Source: Botrytis cinerea B05.10 (lineage: Eukaryota; Ascomycota; Leotiomycetes; Helotiales; Sclerotiniaceae). From it: a stretch of DNA of 64,000 nt. Positions within the stretch are counted from its first letter, which is position 1. Every line of letters begins with the position of its first letter. The stretch spans positions 248,001 to 312,000 of the forward strand of contig NC_037323.1 in the NCBI RefSeq assembly GCF_000143535.2, given 5' to 3'. Shown piece after piece: positions 30,248-43,232 of the stretch. Under the pieces are notes generated by a model, which was not told the DNA's origin, made no database searches, and saw only the letters and a list, made by a program, of their open reading frames with translations. A program made the translations under genes and the position numbers.

Positions 30248-33200
30248 AGGAAAGGATATAATTTGCCATTATATAAACAATTAGTTTTACTAATAAAAAC
30301 TGATTATAAATAATCAATATCACATCAAATTACTAATATTTTTATATTTAATAAAATGGCATTCGAATTTATATCGAAATTAATAAGAAAAGCTTTATTG
30401 CGATTTCAGAAAGAAAATGATTTTATAAAGAATAAAGAGTATTTAAAATAAAGATTATATTCCATTGGAAACACCTCACTATAGCAGATAAATGCTAATA
30501 GACTTCTTAAATATAAAAGGAGTATATATATATTATCAGATAATATTTTTAAAATAGAAATCTTAGAAATATATTATAATAATCTTATTAAAGATTATTA
30601 AAATATTATTAAAATATTAGAAATATTAAAATCTAAATATTATTAGTTTTTAATAAGAAAAGATATCAAACAATATATCAAAACATATATAATATATCAG
30701 CAAACCATTATTAAAAGATATAAGCTATATAATGAATTACAAACCCTTTCTATTTCAAAAGGATTTTGGAAAAAGATAATTATAGATTTTATTATAGATT
30801 TATCTTTTTCGAAATATAAAAAACATATATACAATTCTATTTTAATAATAATCAATAGATTTATAAAACTAATTTGATATATTGTTATTAATAAAACAAT
30901 ATCATCTTCTAAATTAACTAATATTATAATTAGTATAGTATTTAAAGATTTTGATATATTAGAAGGTATAATTTCTAATAGAGAATTATAATTCGTTAAT
31001 AAATTTTGAAATAGCCTAATATTTTACTTACAAATCTATTATAAACTATTGATAGCATTTTATTTATAAATTAATAATTAAATTGAATAATAAAATCAAA
31101 ATTTAATTCATTATATAAGTTGCTATATCAATTATAAATAAAACAATTAGGTATCACTATTACCCCTTATTAAATTTATATATAATATAATATGATATAG
31201 TATAACCAATACAAGTTTATTCTAAGCTATATATGAATTCCAATTTATATTCTATTATATTAATGAGAATATTGATTTAGAGAGAAGAGTGCTGATAATA
31301 TACAAGCGTATTAACATTTTAAAAAAAGAAAAAGAAAAGCTAAAAGAATTTTGGAAATTGGTAATCAATTAAAAAAATAAGAATATTATAAAAGGATTAT
31401 TATAATAATATAATATTGGGGATAAGGTGATATTAAATATAAAGAATATTAAATAATTATAATTTAAGAAAAAATTCTTCAATTAATTTATAAATCTTTT
31501 TATTGTAATGAATATAAAAACTAATGGGCAAGTATATGAATTTAGATTATTATCTATTTATAAGATTTACAATGTATTTTATATCTCCTTATTCGAACCA
31601 TAGTATAAACAATAGGGTACCATCGATTCATTGTTATCAAAAGAAATTAATAATTATATAGAGTATAAGATGAAAAGGATTTTAGTATATAGAAAAAGAA
31701 ATAGAGGTATATAATATTTAATGTAATGGAAGGGTTATTAATTGGTAGAAGATATATAAGAAGTATTTTATAATTTAAAAAATGCAAAAATAATAATAAA
31801 AGAATATTATAAAGAAGAAGTATTATTAATATAAAAAAAGAAAAGAATAAGAAAAAAGCTTAAAAATATTTAATATAAAAAGACCTTATGAGATTTATAT
31901 CCAAAATGTATATATTATATTAAATTATCCAAAAAGGACTATTTAATAAAGAAATCAAAAAGAACAACTTCTTCAAATTTATAATATATCAATAATCAAA
32001 TCTAAATAATTTATTATATAAAAAGAATTCTGAAAGATTGAAATTAATTTTTTAATTTATTTATTTAATTTAGAAAATCAATTATAATATTTCGATTATT
32101 AAAAAGAATAGAATCTATATTGCTAATATATTCTTTGGGATTTATAAATCCAATCTAATTAATTTCATTCTTTTTATTAATCTCATTTTAATTATTAACT
32201 TCTTTCTTTTTATTTTTATAAATCTTATTGATAAAACAAGCTTTTATTAGAAAACCAATAATAATCTATTGTTTTTTGGAAATCCGTTTTATATTAGAAT
32301 TTTTAAAGTAAAGTTTTTGAAACGAATTTGTTTAATTATTAAATTCATTAATATAGATTTATTGAATAATACTGGGAATTCTTTTTTGGGATTTAAAAGA
32401 GCTTATAGGATGAGAATGAAATATTAGTATATTGTGAGAGATAAGTTATAATAATTTAAAAGTGAAAAAGGAAATGGCAGATCTAATTGTGAGTTTATCG
32501 AATTGAGAATAATAAGATGTAATAAAAGGAGTATTCTTTTTATTTAAGTTTTTAAATAATAAAGCTGATATATTCTTATTCAAGAAATAATATGGGATAT
32601 TAGTGGTTTGATAAGATTGATTCGATATATTATCTTTTTTAGGAACAAATTTTTCGGATTTATTGGGATTTATAATTACATTTCTTTTTAATTTTATAGA
32701 ATCTTTTTGAAAATCTTATTAAACTGTTGTGAAAATAATAAAGCCTATTCAACTTAATAAAGTAGAAGTATAATAGCGATTTAGGGAATTAGCTATCATA
32801 TTCAGATCTTAATTACTATCTAGGGATCCTAAAGGAACTTAAATATTCTATAATATATTAACAATAGTATATATAATGTAAAAGTGTATAATCAAAGTTA
32901 TGAACTCTTCTTTTTTGTTTGAGTTTAAAACAGCGATTAATAATATAATAGGAGTTGTAATAGCGATATTTAAGATAGGTAGGTTATTTTAAAAACTATT
33001 AAATCAATTATCAACAATATCAAGAAGCAAAAGTAGAACAATTAATAACAAATTGATATAAATTTATAATATACTTTATAAAATTACCAATTTTATTTAA
33101 TTTGAATATCAAAAAAAGAGTTAATTTCTTTGCAAATTGTGATTTATAAATCCTCTTTTATTTAATCTTTTTTTAAAGGAAAACTTTTATTATTTTGATA

Positions 33201-33816
33201 TATTAATTATATTGATAAATCACTATCTTAAAGGTATCCTTATCTTTTTAATTATTATTCAAAATAAAATATTAAAAAATATAAATTTAATATAAAAAGT
33301 TTATATTGAAAATAAAATAAAAAGATATTGAAAAATAAACTTTCTTTTGTTTATAATAATAATTATATTTAATAATAGGATTTTTATTAAAATAACAAAA
33401 TTCGTTATTAAAAGAGATGGTAATTTATTTAGAATATTAAAAGCAAATAGGAATAATTAATACAGAAGAGGTTACTGTAGATCGATTAGTAATAACAATT
33501 GAAGTAATAAGTTGTAATATAGTCATCTTTGTATAAATAAATAAGGAAGAATAATTTAATTATAGGAGATATATTAAAGATAAGAAGACCCTTTTTATAG
33601 AATTATTAATAATCTGCTAGTAAGATAGTGAGGTGTATAAAAATACCATTATTTATTTATTTATTATTTATAATATTTAAATAAGATTGAAATTGCTTTT
33701 AGAATATAATATAGAATTGGGTATACAATGATATAATAATATGATCTATATTCTGAATAAATAATATAAAAAGAAGTAAATACTTTTTAAAATGTGAAAT
33801 ATAAAGAGAGGAATTC
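30248..33816 (+). pseudogene. Integrase, chromodomain and antisense-gene relic of the gypsy element (right segment)
   Basis: It aligns collinearly with 26490-30059 of the intact copy. Integrase-like remnants run from about 30330 to 31600 and chromodomain remnants from about 31650 to 31850. The region equivalent to the minus-strand gene pair is at about 32040-33530. RIP has filled all frames with stops. The presence of the antisense region in this old copy shows that it is an ancestral part of the family, not a recent capture by the young copy. Confidence 0.85.
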
Positions 33817-33999
33817 TATTATAGAATAAAATATAACCGATTTAATTAAGCATATAATAATAGATTTTTCGGATCTATTGCATACCGAATAGAACTCGTA
33901 TACATATAAATTATATAATTTGCATAGTTATAGAAAAGCAATGAAAAGTCTTAGTACTACAATATACTAGTTGATTCATTACTATTATTCATTCTAACA
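33817..33999 (+). repeat. 3' LTR of the gypsy relic
   Basis: 183 bp, starting TATTATAGAAT for TGTTACGGGAC. Its last about 100 bp are nearly unmutated relative to the intact LTR, unlike the matching part of the relic's 5' LTR. It is followed by gattt at 34000-34004. Confidence 0.9.
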
Positions 34000-34377
34000 G
34001 ATTTATTATTGTTATAAATACTATATACAATAATCTTTTAAATCGATATTTATAATTAATATATTTAATCATTTTTAAAATCGATGGGATCAATTCTATT
34101 AACAAATCTCCAAAATATCAAATCATTTAATTAAGGATCTATATATAAATATACACATATCCATATATATTATAACTTATTCAGCAAAATTTTCTTTACA
34201 ACATTATATCATTTTCTTCTTTTTGTTTATATACTTGTAGAACAAACAAAGAAAATCAATTCAATTATTTATCTAAACCCGTTTACTATTAATTACAATT
34301 CAATTATTACTAAAAAGATTTTCGTTTGTTTATCTATAAAAATATAAATCAATCGGATTTAACTAATCTAAAGGATA

Positions 34378-34715
34378 TATTATAAAAAAACCTATATTCC
34401 ATATAATACCACATAAATCTCATATAATTATAACTTCATACACTTTTTATAAAATTATATTGATTATTATAATCTTTCTTATAGATATATATACTCTTAT
34501 CAAATTAATTACTAAAAACTCCACTTATAATGATTATATTTACAATCTATAAAGAGATTATAATTATCTATTTAGGTGATTTTATTGCTTATTCTAGATA
34601 TATATATAAGGTCTGATCCTTTTAATCAATCCTCAAGTCAATCTAGTATATTACTATTTATTCTTATTATTCCCAACCACAGTGATACTAAGTAACGTAG
34701 CTATTTTCCGTGATA
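34378..34715 (+). repeat. Right LTR of the copia relic
   Basis: Direct repeat of 4998-5332 and less RIP-mutated than it, especially near its right end (cccaaccacagtgatac where the left copy has tttaattataatgatat). Composition returns to normal immediately after. Confidence 0.75.
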
Positions 34716-34720
34716 ATATT

Positions 34721-36698
34721 TTATTGGATTATTATGGAGTTCAAAATTTGAATAAATGATAGTTTTTGGTGTATTTTTGCTCAGTGTGCGGTGAGTGATA
34801 GCCCCAACTCTCATATAACTTTTAGAATCCCATTACAAGAGTCCTATCGCAGCTATGAAAACGTTCATACCTACCTAGTTCCAAGTGACAAGGCAGTTCC
34901 GTAACCTTCCTCAATGCCGTCAAATAGTTCGTATTCAATGTGGCTTCAGTCGAAGGAAGATTCCCACAATTGTTATCCGGACCTCTTAGAGACTCCCTTC
35001 CTAAGGCACGTATAGATTTCGAATCACTTCCGAGTTCTTAACGAAAGATAAAGTCGACGAAAATGGTAGCTAGTAAAGTATAATGCATGTAAAGAATATT
35101 GATACTAACTATGTATTTCGACGATAGTAAGATCTGTAATTGAAACTGACAACTATAATGGATATTGGATAAAAACAAGTCTATCAAATGAGCTTTGGAG
35201 AATTCCCGGGCACGCTCTGAATCATTGTCTTTTTTCCACAAAGAAAACTAGCTTATATACTGCTCACAGAAACTTACCAGACTTTCTTTATCAATCTTAT
35301 TTCTTGATATGTAATCGTGTTTCATACTTTGATACTTTGAAACTCAGCAGAGCTCTTGATCGCTTTCCAGCTATTCACTAACCCATCTACAGTCAAAACC
35401 ATCACCACAACAAGTTTCTCGCTCAAAGAAACATCAAGTTCGGTCCCAGAGCTTTGGATTCGTTCTCACATAAATCTGTATTTGATATTGTAAATGGAAA
35501 AATAAGTATGAGATAACTTCAATGATAACAACAACAAAAACAAAAATAAAAACAGCAGCAACAATCAAAATCACAAATCCTGCATCCTCACACCTTCTCA
35601 CTCGTCTCCTTAGATTTCGCGTCTCTAGAGTCTAGACCATCAAGTCCCCAGCCCTCTACAACCCAACTCTCCCATACATTTCCCTACCATACCAATAAAT
35701 CCACTCTCCCTCTTGAAATTATATTCAAAAACATACAGGTCTCTCATAGCCCTAAAATGCTTAGATGTCAGAAGGAGAAGAACAACTCATCATTTAAAAG
35801 ATATAGTAAGACGACCAACCTAATCACTCTAATTTCCACTCAACAAACATTTACCTTCCAAAGTATGTATCATTCCCCAGCCGCACAAACATACTCAACT
35901 ATTCAGATTACACAATCGGAGTAAACTCATCCTTCTCTTCTCTTCTTTTCTTCGTTGCCATACAATCTCGCCAACATTCCAATCATCTCATCAGAACAAT
36001 CTAAAGCTCTCAAAAACAGCTCCATTCCGCCCAGAACCGCCGACAACACGCAAAAACTCATAAAAAATCATAAAGAATACTCCCGGCAGGATAAGATTGA
36101 TATTCCAAAATAAACCCCAACTCATTGACCCACCGAGAAGAAATCTTTTAGCCACCATAATCCAATCCAAAGACCACCAACCATCTTATCAATACATTCT
36201 CTAAATTCAAAAATCCATACTGAGATCCATCAAAGCTTTTCTTGGTGGTATTCATATCCAAAGCTTCCCCTGGATATTCATTTATGTATTCATTGATCCA
36301 TCATTCATCTTCCCTCCACTTGTCTATCAAACTCACTCTGTAGCTCTCGAATTACGATCAGTAAAAGAAAAAATACTGCCCCCCCCCAAGAGTCACAACT
36401 CATTAGTTTAATTGTTTTCATCAACATAGTAGTCAAACAAGCATATGTTGGGAAAAGTCGAACAAACACTCGTAAGATAGCAAATCCATTCATTATATCC
36501 TCATGTAGCAAATTCAGCCAAGCAAATAATCCCACATTTTATGTGCCCTGCACTTGCTTTATACCCATCGTCCAACCCCCCAAAGATTTCCGTTTTTGAT
36601 AGCAATTATAGCAGGCAAATTCTCGTTTGTGTGCGTCTGCTCGCAGCTCCTAATTTTCCTCCGGACCAAAACCAATACATATCTATACCCATTAATCA
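34721..36698. other. Gene-free region right of the transposon island
   Basis: Normal to moderately AT-rich DNA with only short open frames lacking family features. A C run lies near 36380. The right end should include the 3' untranslated part of the minus-strand gene that ends at 36699. Confidence 0.55.
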
Positions 36699-39176
36699 TC
36701 AAGGAAAATCGTACTTTGTAGCATAACCAGATTTCGTATTCTCTGTATTTTTGACAGGATGAAGTAGAAGTGGAGGAAGACACGGCCTGCCGTGTATTTT
36801 CTCCCACTTTGTACGTTAGTAGCCACTATACACGAACCAAACTAAGATTGAAGCATACCTTAACCCCACCAATTTCATGATCCTCCCATCCCATCCAATT
36901 ATTATACAATCTACCTGGGGGAACAGCTCTATAATACCATGTCATTCCCAGGAATCTTTTCTCTTTGCCCCAACCATATGGACTATCCGACGAATTACCA
37001 CTTTCTCCCTTCGGTCCAGGGTTGAACCATTTATTCAAACTCGCCCCATTCCAAGCTCTGTCAAAGAATATTGGAAGTGGTGCATATACTGCTTTGAATC
37101 CGTGGAGTAGAGCGACCGTCTGAGGTGTCATTTCGCTGCTGACATGATTACCTTTGAGATTTTCGGTATGCATAGCATCCAGTAACTTCTTGCTACACAT
37201 TGAATGGGTAATAATAGTTGTGCGACGAGGAGTATCATTACGTCCGTCAAATCCCCAGACATCGTTTTTTCCAACCCATCCAGTGCCATCGGGATTGAAC
37301 ATTGGTGCAACAGATATGTAGTCTGCCACTTCGCCCACGCCCCATTCATAATTATCTTGTGCCGGGTCTGAAACAGGCGGCGGCGGACCGGTAGGAATGA
37401 CATTTGCAATCTTTGGTGGAGCCCATATCGTATTTTTACCCGAGAGAATTTCAACTGTCTTGCGGAACTCAGTATTGTAGGAGCCATGTATTGATGGGAT
37501 ATAATATCGTTCATTGCGTTCCCATAGATATTTTCTTGGTTGGTCCATTCCAAACTTTGTGAGTCTCTCAAGAAGATCATAATGATTGCCAGTATATCGA
37601 GTGTCCATTTCCCAATTCCAATAAAAGTCAAATTGTGGATAATCAAGTGCAAAGATCTGAACGGGAAGCCATTGAGATTGATGTACGTTAGTAACCTTTT
37701 TCGGAATGAGTGGGTAGAATCCCTGTACGTAAGCTTCATTCCAAAGCACCGCGATATCATGAAATTCTTTGGGAACATTCTTTTGAAGAGCTTCAATGTA
37801 GTCTGCATCGTTCTCTATGGCAATAGTACTATTTCTGATATGTACGAGCAAGAAAATCTCGTACTCCCCTCCAGATTTCAAAGCTAGCTCTGTAATAAGC
37901 GAACGAACATTTTGTTTGTCATTGTCGTTCCACTTTTTTCCAGAGTATGATCGGAGCATAATTGCTGTACGCGATTTAAGGGGCCCATTGACATCAATTG
38001 CGGCTTTGACTGCCTTTGCCAGCTGTGCCTTAGCAAAATGATCTTTCAGCTCGTTCTCATCACTCTGGTTTCGATTAAGGATAGTGCCAAGTACTCTCTT
38101 CTTGGTTTTGGTTTCTTTTGCCTTCGAGCCTTTCGATGCCGACGATGTATTTGGAGCAGAAACCATGATTTCTCCATCAATTGGTTCGGAAATTTCGGAA
38201 ACCAGGTATCGGTTGGTGTTCTTTTCAACACATTGAGTTTGAAGCAATCCCCAATTGATATCATCCCATTGTATTTTTGTAGGTACGTCGCGTTTATGAC
38301 GAGTCATTGCAGCGAGTGAATCAGTCCTAACCGAGTCCACGAAATCTTCCGCAAAACCGTATAAACCAAGTCTAGTTTCTCTCTCAAAGCATAAATTACT
38401 GTCGATATCAAAGAGCGAGAATGATCCCATCTGCGGTTCTTCAAAAACTTTCGAATGTCCTGAGAACACCAAGATATTTTGGATTGGTCCATCTGCTCCA
38501 TCGCATGGCACATAGGACCCTTTATTCTTTGACTTCCAAACTTCACTATTGTAGTCGGGATATGGGTTGTACTCAAGTGGTCTCGATTTGCCATACGATT
38601 TCCAGATATCAATCTCTTTGAGAACTGATAAGTGAGATTCAGTATGCGAGCCCACTCCCAAAACTCCATCCAGTGTGTTCCCATATATTTGACCGGCACT
38701 TGGTTCCCTGACAAAGATGTTCAGCAGATAAACAGCTCAAGAGAGTTCTTACAAACTTACTGTCCAAGTATCGCGTTCTCTTTCACGAACTCATCCTGAA
38801 CGGTGACCGCTGCAGTTGAGGTTTCTGAAGAGGACGTCTTTGCTGTCGTAGCCTCGGGATTTTGTATGGACAAATGGATGGTAACTCTGCTGCTCACGAT
38901 TGTAGGTTCGATGAGGGTCGGCGGACCAAGTGGAGCTTTTTGTGGAGCGGAGAACAGTTCTTCTTGTGATTTTGCGACTTCAATCATCAGAGGATCGACA
39001 GCTTGAATGGTAGGTACCTCTTCAAAACCACCTGCTTTCACAAGTTCTGTCGTCACTGTACCTTTATATTGTTCAACCACATGGCTTACGATCTTTCTGT
39101 GATTTCGTAACAACGTCCAAAGAATAAAGAGAGCCCCAATGGCGAAGAAGAGACTACTTCTATACCGAAGAAGCAT
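36699..39176 (-). CDS. DUF3405 family protein, putative type II membrane glycan-related protein, 790 aa
   Basis: Reconstructed as complement(join(36699..36806, 36859..38707, 38761..39176)), giving 791 codons with stop. The N-terminus has a short cytoplasmic stretch and one membrane segment (about residues 5-24, LFFAIGALFILWTLL), so it is probably a Golgi/ER type II protein. A Ser/Thr-rich stem precedes the main domain. Family-typical parts are QIFALDYPQFDFYWNWEMDTRYTGNHYDLLERL in the middle and a C-terminal CLPPLLLHPVK, which appears only when the last 52-bp intron (36807-36858, with an actaac branch site) is removed. An uncorrected frame would end wrongly at 36826. DUF3405 proteins are fungal and resemble glycosyltransferases; the reaction is unknown. 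The upstream region up to 40303 is shared with the divergent P450 gene. Confidence 0.88.
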
Positions 39177-40303
39177 CTTATGTAATGAATGAAACGGGGT
39201 GGTAAACGATTGACCGAAGGAAATATGGAAAATGAACGACGATTGTGAAGATGGAAGGAAAGATCAAAAGGACATCTCTGATATGAAAGGGAAATATGAT
39301 TCTTCTTCCGTTTGCTCCCAGTACCAAGTGCCCAGTACCAACGATACTTCACTTGGTAGTAGACATTTACCTAGTGAGCGCCCTTCAAAGGGAAGGAACT
39401 TCTCTCTTCCCTCTTCTTTCTCTCTTCTCTCTTCCTCTTCTCTCCCTCTACTGAGTTTGCTCGTGGGATGATGAGACACGTGACCTCCAACTGATGGCCC
39501 GTGCAGATTACCTTCCCGCTTCGGCTTCGTCAACTTTAATTTCTTTCCTTCCTTCCTTTGCGGGTAACAACATTGAGTGACAACGTAACACCGTTGATAC
39601 CGGCTATCTTTCAATTGTGGGTGAATTGATTGGCTGCATGTCGATTTATCATCAAACGGCGATTCAGTCAATGATCCAATTTTTCGGCTTCGTGCATATG
39701 CAATCTCAACCAGCATACGCAGTCATTGCTTCTTCGAGAGGTTACTGGTTGAAATCTTGGCAGCCCCTCATCCACCTGCAGAACGGTGGGAGCTGAACGA
39801 TTGCAGATCATGATGACGAGCATACTTCATCATCTCGTCAAATCATTATCTCCATGGTCCTCATTGTCCGTTGCAGTTTGCAGGTTGCAGGTTGCAGGTT
39901 GCAGATGGTCGTCTATCTGACAATACCCATGAGGGGTAAAATCCAGATCAATTCCATCTTGGCAAATGTCCCGATAGGTTGTAATGCCGCCCTCGGTACT
40001 TGACTCATTGATTGTCGAAATGGCACATTGCAATGTTCATATAAAAGTGGCAATCTCACCCATGTCATCACTCATGGGGCCTATCAGATTGCCTCTAATC
40101 GATCAACCTGGACGATACATACGTAAAAAATATGCATCATTTTCTGGAAGGGACACACCTCGGAAGATTCTCTCAGTGGAGTATTCGGTTGAACATTACA
40201 TCCTCGGCGGTTGGAAATACATTTATATAATGGGCATCTTCTATTGTACGACGTGAGACAATGCTCAATGTTCAATGCGATCTGCAATCATCATCCAGTC
40301 AAA
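39177..40303. promoter_or_regulatory. Divergent intergenic region between DUF3405 and P450 genes
   Basis: About 1.1 kb. It holds a pyrimidine-rich stretch (39400-39460) and a short heptamer repeat (39871-39904, units of ggttgca). I see no gene in it. Divergent promoters are likely. Confidence 0.5.
39871..39904. repeat. Heptamer tandem repeat (ggttgca)n
   Basis: Four to five units; the first is degenerate (gtttgca). Confidence 0.7.
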
Positions 40304-42332
40304 ATGCTTCTCTCCAACATACATGTTTACCCAATATTGAACTTTTTGGTTCTCACGATAGTTACTTCTATTGCCTATCGTATATTCTACAATTTATACT
40401 TGCATCCTTTGGCAAAGTTTCGTGGGCCGTGGTATTCATCTTGCTTTTCTCTACCTCTAGCGATTATTTCGGCAAAAAGATGGGAACATCAGTGGGTAGA
40501 TGACCTGATAAAGAAATATGGAAGTATGTCCAGTTTTCCAGATGATAATATAAATAGAAACTGGTCTAATAGTTCTTAGGAGATGCACCAATTCGCGTTG
40601 CCCCTGAGATGCTCCTCTTTCCACGACCATCTTCATTGAAAGAGATATATTGGGACCGAAGCCTTAATGAAAAGTCTACCTTCTATGGCACTGGTCTCTT
40701 TGGTCCACCAAATTTATTCTCTACCCTTCCATCTGTCGAGCACACACCTATGAGAAAAGCGTTAGGGGCTGCACCGGTAAGGTTTTAACACATTATTAAT
40801 GAAAATGACTTGATATTTTCTTTACCCCAACAACCGATCCGGAAGCTTGTTTCATTCTCGCTAACATGAAATCTGCAGTGGGCAATCGGAGATTTACGAA
40901 AAGATTGGGAGAAGAGCATGGATGATCAGATACTTCTTTTTACTAAGGTTATGACCGAGAAGGCAAATGCGGGTGAAACAGTTGATCTCAGTGATAAGGT
41001 AGCGTAAGTCATCCATTTTCTTACCTACACAAAATACCAACTAACCCTTGGCAGAGAGTTCGCGGCCGATATTATGACGGTCTTCTCATTCGGTCAAGCA
41101 TGGGGCTTCGTGAAAAATAGTCGAGATGAACGAGGCTTACTTCACCACTGGAGAGAATCTCTTGATCTCGTTGGCTTTGCAGCCAGATTCACCTTATTTC
41201 GAAAACACATCATAAATCTTCCAGGGATTGCTTCGTGGCTGTTACCCGAGCCCAGCAGTAAACTTGGTGTAGGATATCTAATTTATGAAGCCGACCGTGC
41301 TATCACACAGCGCGAATATGAAACATCTCAGGGCGTATATCCAGAGAAGCCAGACTTCTTACAGCAGTGAGTATTTCCATCTCAAATCTTTTCTTCAAGG
41401 GGCATTATAATGAAATTTCGCAGTTTTCTCGACGCAAGAATGAACGACAAGCCACTTACTCCCCTACAAAAACGTTCCAACGTGACCCTTCTCATCCAAG
41501 CCGGCGCTGACACAACCGCTACTGCCCTCGGCTCCATTCTCCGGTCCTTAGCCACAACACCAGGTTGCTACGCTAAAGCATTGGCCCAAATCCGTGACGC
41601 TGAAGAGAAAGGCTTACTTTCAACACCAGTCCAGGATGCAGAAGTACGAGCTCATCTTCCATATCTAGTGGGTGCTGTCAAAGAAGGCATGCGTTTAAAC
41701 CCCAGCGTAACTAACTGGCTTCCGAGAATCGTTCCACCAGAGGGGAAGATGATCGATGGATTTTTCGTGCCAGGGGGGATAGATGTTACGAGTCAAGCTA
41801 CGGTCGTACAAAGGGATCCAATTTTGTTGTAAGTGTCTACTTTGATGCCTCCTCTTCCTTCTCTGCGTTCCCTTTACGTCTATTTCTTTCCTGCTGACGC
41901 GAAAAAGCGGCCCCGACCCAGATGCTTTTAGGCCAGAGCGCTGGATGAATGGTAAAGATATAGAATTGGAACATGCTATGTTTAATTTTGGAGTGGGGCC
42001 AAGGGTTTGTTTGGGAAAAGAGATTGCAATGATGGAAACCTACAAGTTGATTTCCGAGGTGAGTAGTTCAATTCCGTTCGCTCTTAGAACATTCAAATTT
42101 GGAGGATTGGGAGGGTACTTGGTGGAATAGGTGGACAGTAGATGAAAGAGAGAAGGGAAAAGTGAAGGACGCCTGGATCAGGATATTAATGGTGAAAAAA
42201 CTAACATACTATCTAAAGATTGTCCGACGTTTCGATATCGAAGTCTTCAAAAAGGGAATATACACTTCCGCGGGTGGAATATTGTACAACAAGGATTTCA
42301 TCGTGAAGATGCATCCACGGACAGTAGATTGA
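40304..42332 (+). CDS. Cytochrome P450 monooxygenase, 507 aa
   Basis: Seven exons: join(40304..40523, 40580..40776, 40879..41003, 41055..41366, 41424..41828, 41908..42058, 42219..42332), totalling 508 codons with stop. The start gives a membrane anchor ([21 protein letters not shown]), followed by the hinge [10 protein letters not shown]. The I-helix motif AGADTT and the K-helix EGMR (ExxR) are present. PERW is present, and the heme-binding [12 protein letters not shown] has the Cys ligand. Such proteins sit in the ER membrane and hydroxylate small molecules using NADPH-P450 reductase. The overall look is of the fungal CYP families that act in secondary metabolism or xenobiotic breakdown; the substrate is unknown. 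The last intron is long (160 bp); reading through it gives a false end at 42130. Confidence 0.92.
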
Positions 42333-43003
42333 TTTAATCTCCCTCTGAGCAATTCGGGAGCTTAGCAATCGCAATTCTGAGCTTGGAGTCATTTCATGCC
42401 TTTTGTGGTTGGAGGGTTGTATGTAGCTAATGGGAGCTTTTCATTTGTGTATCAACTTGGGATGTCTGAAGTCGTTGTAAGGGGGAATCGGATATTTACA
42501 AGAATATTTTGGGTGAAATCCAGATGTTATGATACGTTTTGATGCGAATTTTTTGAATATATAAGCGTGCTAAAAATTTGGAGTGCCCGACTGGATGATT
42601 TCTGCCAAGGACTGAGTACTTCTCCAAGAATAAAACTATGACACATGGAATAATGTATTTAGTCATGCTTACAAGTATAGCTCTTTATTTATCAGAGGCC
42701 AACATACTGTCCCTTTCCAAATATTTTCATCATGGTAATGCAAAATCCCCATTACAAAAAACGACATCTCATCTACCTCATCGCAACACCGCCAACAAAT
42801 TTCTTCAAACTCGCAATACTATAGATGAGGAGTCCGATTTCGAGTCCGATTTCGAAACTTAGAACTGTAGATGGATTTTTATTCATAGCACTTAGTACGA
42901 GTGATGTAAAGGTAGGGGAGGGAGGGTACTAGTAAGAGAGGTTCGTGATAAGGATATTCGTGGTATTTTATTAATTCCTATTACTTTATAATATCATACG
43001 CTG

Positions 43004-43046
43004 TGATGGTGATGGTGATGGTGATGAGAATGGTGATGGTGATGAG
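43004..43046. repeat. Microsatellite (tgatgg)n, imperfect
   Basis: Six-base units gatggt with one interruption (gatgagaat). Read on the minus strand it would encode a histidine run. Confidence 0.8.
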
Positions 43047-43200
43047 TTGTCGAGTCACCGAGGCAGATACAATCTAAATTGGGTATCTTTTGAGAAGGTG
43101 CAGACTCCAAAGAGAGTTCTTTTTCTTTTCGGATTGCTGTGAGGAGTTCGTTTGGTTTGATTGGGCGAAATACATGAGGGGGTTGGTCGATGGGAGTTGG

Positions 43201-43232
43201 TGTGATGTGATGTGATGTGATGTGACGTGATG
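43201..43232. repeat. Microsatellite (tgtga)n
   Basis: About six units of tgtga/tgatg, the last with a single substitution (gacg). Confidence 0.8.

Larger units (their letters stand above)
12565..33999 (+). mobile_element. RIP-degraded Ty3/gypsy element (183-bp LTR family), interrupted by two later insertions
   Basis: The LTRs at 12565-12747 and 33817-33999 are both exactly 183 bp. The duplication is gattt at 12560-12564 and 34000-34004. Own sequence is 12565-14856, 21493-22845 and 30248-33999, totalling 7397 bp, the same as the intact relative at 22846-30242, and it can be followed base by base along that copy. The differences I read are overwhelmingly C-to-T and G-to-A, not restricted to one dinucleotide. 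The Boty-like element landed at the protease/RT boundary and the fresh sister copy between RNase H and integrase. The whole element sits in the 3' part of the copia relic. Confidence 0.93.
4998..34715 (+). mobile_element. RIP-degraded Ty1/copia LTR retrotransposon (outermost element of the nest)
   Basis: The two ends are direct repeats (4998-5332 and 34378-34715), flanked by acatt (4993-4997) and atatt (34716-34720). This is a 5-bp target duplication differing by one C-to-T change. The internal part is 5333-12564 plus about 34005-34377; everything between is later insertions. Sense-strand relics occur in copia order: protease, GAG-pre-integrase, integrase, reverse transcriptase, RNase H. A tRNA-iMet-type primer site follows the left LTR. 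Almost every former reading frame is filled with stops and the DNA is very AT-rich, as expected after repeat-induced point mutation (C to T, G to A). It is the oldest element because the gypsy relic sits inside it. Confidence 0.85.

Noticed and set aside
4660..34715. The AT-rich island as a centromere or mitochondrial insertion
   Set aside because: It is fully explained by RIP-mutated retrotransposons with matching LTRs and target duplications; no mitochondrial genes are present, and a centromere cannot be judged from sequence alone.
37128..37808. 226-codon minus-strand frame overlapping the DUF3405 gene
   Set aside because: Out-of-frame shadow of the well-supported DUF3405 exon 2.
42638..42862. 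74-codon frame with a hydrophobic start
   Set aside because: Possible signal-like segment but no cysteines, no conserved domain and a low-complexity repeat at the end.
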